A DNA stretch of 58,012 nucleotides from Flavobacteriales bacterium (lineage in GTDB: Bacteria; Bacteroidota; Bacteroidia; Flavobacteriales; Schleiferiaceae): NCBI GenBank assembly GCA_002707525.1, contig PAND01000028.1, positions 1 through 58,012 on the forward strand, given 5' to 3'. Positions within the stretch are counted from its first letter, which is position 1. Every line of letters begins with the position of its first letter. Shown here piece by piece: positions 54,132 through 58,012 of the stretch. Both the position numbers and the translations under genes were made by a program. The notes below the pieces were generated by a model. That model had not been told where the DNA came from. It made no database searches and saw nothing but the letters and a program-made list of their open reading frames with translations.

Positions 54132-57100
54132 ATGAAAAAAGGATTACGATTAGCCTTAGTAGGCACCGTCTTAACCGCCGCCATTATTAAGTTAGCACCT
54201 AGTCAAGATGAATACGTTCCACGTGTTCAGTATGAACAAGGTGCGGCAGGGGCAGCCGCGTATTTGCATGCCTTAAGGGCAAATCAGGTCACCGGCGCAA
54301 TTGATCAAGAGGATATTACTAGTGCTATCCAAAGTCTAGAGAATATGCCTGAGAGCAATATAGGATTGGCTTGGGATGAACGTGGTCCAGATAATAAAGG
54401 GGGAAGAACTCGTGGTTTGGCCATTAACCCTCAGAATCCAAGTGAAATGTATACTGGCAGTGTCAGTGGTGGCTTATATTTCAGTAATAATGCTGGCTTG
54501 AGTTGGACAGAAGTTAACCCAGAGCAAGAGAATTTGTCTGTTATGTCTATAGCCTATTCAAAGGATGGAGACGTGTATTATGGTACAGGTGAAGGTCTTT
54601 ATAATACTTGGACTACTGGTTTTGGCGCTTCAACGTCATCTGGTTTTCCAGGTGCTGGGGTATTTAAAAAAGATGCCAATCAAACCTCATTTACTCAGTT
54701 AAGTAGCGCGTCAAATTTTGCTTCAATAGGCGCAATTATTACTGATCCGGCAGATAACAACAAACTATTCATGGCAACTAATGCCGGTATCCGAGCTTCT
54801 TTAGATGCAGGAGCCTCTTGGAGTAATCCAGTAACAGGAGTAGGTGCTCAAGCGGCTTGTTGGGACATTCACATGGACGCAGGCGGCAACATTTGGGGGA
54901 CGTTAGGAGGTAGAACAATGAAATCTACTGATGGGGGATCTTCATTTACTGAAATAAGCAAATCGAGTGCTGGAACCTCTGGATTACCAAGAAGCGGTGG
55001 TCGAATTATGTTTGCTTCCGCAAAAAATGACCCGAACACTGTATATACGGTACATATTACTTCAGGTAACGCTCTTTCAGGCGTTTATAGAACCACAGAT
55101 GGAGGTACTATTTGGTCAAAAATCGGCCAGAAATCGACTTATTTTGACCCGTTTTGTTCGTCTCAATGTATAGGTGATTATGCTTTAGCGATCGGAGTGG
55201 ATGCTGCTAATAAAGATAGAATTATTGTCGGTGGTATATCAGTGTGGAGTTGGCAGCAAGGTCAGGGGTGGAACCAAGTAAATGGTTTTGGTCCATTCAA
55301 TATTCATTCTGATAACCATGATGTGGTTTGGCACCCTACTGATAGTTCTAAGGTGTATATAGTCAATGACGGAGGTATTTACTATTCTAAAAACTCTGGA
55401 AGTACGTGGCAAACTTTGAATAAAAACTATATCACTACTCAATTTTATAATATCGGAATTTCGTCTGATCGCTATGTTGTTGGTGGTACTCAGGATAATG
55501 GTAGTTGGATTATGGATGGTACTGGAAACACTCCAAACACGGGCCGCTCATTAGGACCGGTTGATAATTTTTCTGGTGATGGAGGCTATTCTACCGTTTC
55601 GTGGTTAGTGCCGAAAATTTATTTTACTGAATACCAAGAAGGTCGCATAGGACGCAGTGAAAATAGAGGACAAAGTTTTAGTTCATTTTGGGATGACCGT
55701 TCTTCTCAAGCGATTGGATCATGGATGACACCCTTCTATCTTTATGAAAACAGTCAAGATGCTTTAAGTACAGACTCGGTTCAGTTTAAGGTGACAGAGG
55801 CAATACGATCTTTAGGATTTGCTAATGTTGGACAAGATACTTTTACAGGGAATATCAAGCCAATACAAGAAAGTGCCTTAATGGACGCATCTAGTTTCCA
55901 AGTTAAGAGCGGTACATTAGAGATTGTCTCAGATGCTACCGGAAACATGACGGGAGATGGCACCGGTAATTTTGATGCTGCAACAGGTGATTTCACTGTA
56001 GTGTTTTCAAGTGTACCAGCAGCAGAGATTGTTGCTACTGTTGATGTCAGTTATAATGCTGGGTCTACGGTAAGTCTTGGTTCTAATACTAATGGTCTTC
56101 CGTTTAATTATACGATTTCGAATGATTTGGGAATGGGCGATAGTATTATTGTTCAGGATCCTGTAAGTAGTATGTTCGTGGTAGGGTTCAGCGGTTCAGT
56201 TTGGATGACAAGAGGAGCATTAGACTTTATGGATACACCTGCTTGGTATAAATTAGCAAGTATTACGGGAACTGCTCAGGCAGTAGAAGTTAGTGAAGAT
56301 GGTAATTACGCTTGGATTGGGACCAGCAACGGCCGAATTTATCGTATAACTGGTTTACAAGGAGCGAGAAGTTTTATAACTGCTGATTTAGATTCAGGTC
56401 AAACAGCATTGGACGTTGATTTGGTGTATTCGGTGATAGGTAGAAATATTACAAGTATTGCGGTTGATCCAAACAACAATGACAGAGTGTTATTTACCAT
56501 GGGTAATTATAGCAATCAAAATTTTGTGTACTACAGTTCCAACGCGACATCAGCCAATCCAAACTTTACTGTTAAGGACGGTAATCTTGGTAATTTCCCA
56601 GTCTATTCAGCAACATTTGATAAGGGTAATTCCGCTTATGCGATCATAGGAACTGAATATGGGATTTTCTCTACAACTAATATCAATGCAGCGGCACCTT
56701 CATGGGGTGCAGATAATTCTGGACTAGCTCGTGTTCCTGTATTTACATTAAAGCAATACAGAACAGAAAAGAATAGTTCTGCGGATAATGATGTGATGGA
56801 AGGTGACATTTTCGCAGGTACGTTCGGAAGAGGAACATTCCAAACGACGACTTTAATGAGTACGCGCCCTGTATCAATTACGGAAAATGTGGATACCGAA
56901 AAACCTTCTACGGCAATTCGTTTGTTCCCTAATCCTGCGGAAGAGCTCACCACAATAGAAACCAACTTATCGGAAGGTTCTTACCAGATTGAGGTAGTTG
57001 ACCTAAAAGGAAGAATTGTGCTCACCCAAGAATTTGAGGCAATCACATCTGGCCTAAATCAATTCACAATTAATATAGGTGATTTAAGCAACGGCATGTA

Positions 57101-57158
57101 TATCATTGGTATTCAAGGAAGAGCCAATTCATACACTCGATTGATGGTTGCACATTAA
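54132..57158 (+). CDS. Large secreted VPS10/BNR-type propeller protein with T9SS sorting domain
   Basis: A 1008-residue exported protein. After an N-terminal signal segment (1-23) come sortilin/BNR-like propeller repeats, visible as Asp-box-like units such as SNNAGLSWTEV, STDGGSSFTEI, TTDGGTIWSKIG and SKNSGSTWQTL through about residues 90-440. A second propeller-like part follows (LASITGTAQAVEVSEDGNYAW, PNNNDRVLFTMGNYS). The C-terminal 75 residues form a type A T9SS sorting domain (LFPNPAEELTTIETN, VDLKGRIVLTQEF, SNGMYIIGIQG). It is probably displayed on or released from the cell surface; no catalytic residues are evident. A terminator follows. Confidence 0.88.
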   Translation: MKKGLRLALVGTVLTAAIIKLAPSQDEYVPRVQYEQGAAGAAAYLHALRANQVTGAIDQEDITSAIQSLENMPESNIGLAWDERGPDNKGGRTRGLAINPQNPSEMYTGSVSGGLYFSNNAGLSWTEVNPEQENLSVMSIAYSKDGDVYYGTGEGLYNTWTTGFGASTSSGFPGAGVFKKDANQTSFTQLSSASNFASIGAIITDPADNNKLFMATNAGIRASLDAGASWSNPVTGVGAQAACWDIHMDAGGNIWGTLGGRTMKSTDGGSSFTEISKSSAGTSGLPRSGGRIMFASAKNDPNTVYTVHITSGNALSGVYRTTDGGTIWSKIGQKSTYFDPFCSSQCIGDYALAIGVDAANKDRIIVGGISVWSWQQGQGWNQVNGFGPFNIHSDNHDVVWHPTDSSKVYIVNDGGIYYSKNSGSTWQTLNKNYITTQFYNIGISSDRYVVGGTQDNGSWIMDGTGNTPNTGRSLGPVDNFSGDGGYSTVSWLVPKIYFTEYQEGRIGRSENRGQSFSSFWDDRSSQAIGSWMTPFYLYENSQDALSTDSVQFKVTEAIRSLGFANVGQDTFTGNIKPIQESALMDASSFQVKSGTLEIVSDATGNMTGDGTGNFDAATGDFTVVFSSVPAAEIVATVDVSYNAGSTVSLGSNTNGLPFNYTISNDLGMGDSIIVQDPVSSMFVVGFSGSVWMTRGALDFMDTPAWYKLASITGTAQAVEVSEDGNYAWIGTSNGRIYRITGLQGARSFITADLDSGQTALDVDLVYSVIGRNITSIAVDPNNNDRVLFTMGNYSNQNFVYYSSNATSANPNFTVKDGNLGNFPVYSATFDKGNSAYAIIGTEYGIFSTTNINAAAPSWGADNSGLARVPVFTLKQYRTEKNSSADNDVMEGDIFAGTFGRGTFQTTTLMSTRPVSITENVDTEKPSTAIRLFPNPAEELTTIETNLSEGSYQIEVVDLKGRIVLTQEFEAITSGLNQFTINIGDLSNGMYIIGIQGRANSYTRLMVAH

Positions 57159-57180
57159 TCATACGGTAATAATAAATAGG

Positions 57181-57208
57181 AAGCCCTGCCTGATGGCAGG
57201 GCTTTTTT
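57181..57208 (+). terminator. Terminator after the propeller gene
   Basis: Stem AAGCCCTGCC (57181-57190) with GGCAGGGCTT (57195-57204), loop TGAT, followed by a T run ending at 57208. It lies 22 bases after the stop and 26 bases before the yfiT-like gene, which must use its own start. Confidence 0.93.
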
Positions 57209-57233
57209 ATTCTAGACAAATATCTTTACAACC

Positions 57234-57761
57234 ATGGATGTAGAATTTTTGAAATACCCTATTGGAAAGGCGTCAATTGAAAGTGACCCTCCTATTGAGC
57301 GAGTAGAAGGTTGTATCGCCGTCATAGGTAGAATGCCTAAGCAGCTCATGGAATTTGCAAAAGCGCTAACGGATGAGCAATGGGATACATCATACAGACA
57401 AGAAGGTTGGACAATTCGTCAAGTAGTCCATCATCTTGCAGATTCCCACATGAATGGATTCAACAGACAACGTTTAGCTGTAACCTCTCTGGAAACACCA
57501 AAAGTTACTGGGTATCCACAAACGCTATTTGCCGCATTACCGGATTATACTTCAGATCCGTTTTTGAGTGTTATTTTACTCGCCAGTCTTCACGAAAAAT
57601 GGGTTTCCTTTTTGAATGGTATAACGGAAACGGGATGGAAAAAGTCTTATTTCCATTTAGATGAGTCTAAGGAATACACAATGAAGGAAAGCGTTCAAAT
57701 GTATGCTTGGCATTGCCAGCATCATATGGCACATATTCGTTTGGTAATAGATAAACAGTAA
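57234..57761 (+). CDS. YfiT-family bacillithiol transferase (DinB-like)
   Basis: A 175-residue four-helix-bundle DinB/YfiT-fold protein. Residues match the YfiT family of metal-dependent bacillithiol S-transferases: YPIGKASIESDPPI at the start, QEGWTIRQVVHHLADSHMN with H66-H67, and the C-terminal AWHCQHHMAHI with H160 and H164. H67, H160 and H164 are placed to form the three-His metal site of the family. It would conjugate bacillithiol to reactive electrophiles. A TATCTTTA box lies just upstream of the start, after the terminator, without a clear TTG partner. Converges within five bases of the last gene. Confidence 0.87.
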   Translation: MDVEFLKYPIGKASIESDPPIERVEGCIAVIGRMPKQLMEFAKALTDEQWDTSYRQEGWTIRQVVHHLADSHMNGFNRQRLAVTSLETPKVTGYPQTLFAALPDYTSDPFLSVILLASLHEKWVSFLNGITETGWKKSYFHLDESKEYTMKESVQMYAWHCQHHMAHIRLVIDKQ

Positions 57762-57766
57762 CTGTT

Positions 57767-58003
57767 CTAATCCAGTATTTCTAAAATTTGTGTTGAACGC
57801 GCCGTTATGAGTCCATCTTCAACCTTAAAGTACAGTGGCATTTCTTGCACACCGAGTCTTTCTGTGATAATACTGCGTCCACCGCGCAGGTCACTAAGAT
57901 GATTTCCGCCCAGCCCGTCTTGTGATATGGCTGAATACCATTCTCCAAGCGGACTCCGTTGTTGAGGCACCCCATCTAGAGATAACAGAATCCAATTGTC
58001 CAT
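57767..58003 (-). CDS. Hypothetical protein, possibly partial at the window edge
   Basis: A 78-residue frame that may begin at the ATG at 58003 or continue beyond the window, since the three visible upstream codons contain no stop. It has no signal peptide or membrane segment. The C-terminal part, VQEMPLYFKVEDGLITARST, faintly resembles the glutaminase domain of asparagine synthase-like proteins (a PLYY-type strand then a Gly-turn and A/S segment). The needed N-terminal Cys is absent in what is visible. Function unknown. It converges with the yfiT-like gene with a gap of five bases. Confidence 0.45.
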   Translation of the reverse strand: MDNWILLSLDGVPQQRSPLGEWYSAISQDGLGGNHLSDLRGGRSIITERLGVQEMPLYFKVEDGLITARSTQILEILD

Positions 58004-58012
58004 GTTTTGTTG

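Noticed and set aside
1-58012. CRISPR arrays, insertion sequences, prophage or toxin-antitoxin modules
   Set aside because: No arrays of repeats, transposase, integrase or toxin-like gene pairs were seen on either strand.

Overview
The window looks like a chromosomal segment of a marine or freshwater Bacteroidota, most likely order Flavobacteriales. Grounds: the cluster tRNA-Tyr/Gly/Thr-tuf-tRNA-Trp-secE-nusG-rplKAJL-rpoBC followed by a DUF3467 gene; three secreted proteins with C-terminal type IX secretion (T9SS) sorting domains; promoters of the Bacteroidota type (TTG, then about 17-21 nt, then TAnnTTTG); a DUF1573 protein; a transketolase split into two genes; a fused isobutyryl-CoA mutase; and two bacillithiol-linked proteins. 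I see no phage, insertion sequence, CRISPR array or clear horizontally acquired island. Base composition and gene packing look uniform.

Layout. (1) 1-13228, plus strand: three tRNAs, tuf, tRNA-Trp, secE, nusG, rplK, rplA, rplJ, rplL, an intergenic terminator-like attenuator, rpoB, rpoC, a DUF3467 gene and a strong terminator: the translation/transcription core. (2) 13367-19336, minus strand: transketolase N half, a von Willebrand A (VWA) protein, transketolase C half, ECF sigma factor, putative membrane anti-sigma, Spy-like periplasmic protein, terminator, then a class III aminotransferase. (3) 19421-26779, plus strand: ychF, then topoisomerase IV-type parE/parC and a T9SS-secreted beta-propeller protein. 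(4) 26776-37590, minus strand: DUF1573 gene, terminator, then a tightly packed chain (class I aminotransferase, murB, mtaB, a small unknown gene, inositol monophosphatase, alpha/beta hydrolase, rfbC, lytic transglycosylase, uvrA, LOG-family gene). (5) 37676-40354, plus: valS and its terminator. (6) 40439-42889, minus: a possible hotdog-fold protein and an O-antigen ligase-like membrane protein, separated by a terminator and an AT-rich structured spacer. (7) 42974-47101, plus: fused isobutyryl-CoA mutase and exonuclease III. (8) 47091-52620, minus: ung, rmuC, rlmB, a secreted M1 metallopeptidase and a 72-residue orphan phosphoacceptor-like helix pair. (9) 52689-57761, plus: a 39-residue lipoprotein, ytxJ, lipA, a large T9SS propeller protein and a YfiT-type bacillithiol transferase. 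A partly visible or very small gene closes the window on the minus strand.

Most of the window is ordinary core genome. The best candidates for something under-described are: the VWA gene placed between the two transketolase halves and followed by an ECF sigma module; the isolated histidine-kinase-like DHp hairpin protein after the secreted peptidase; and the tiny lipoprotein whose coding sequence overlaps a bacilliredoxin gene. None of these can be proven to be a new system from sequence alone. Promoter and fold calls were made by eye; coding starts were chosen by comparison with family N termini and neighbouring genes.
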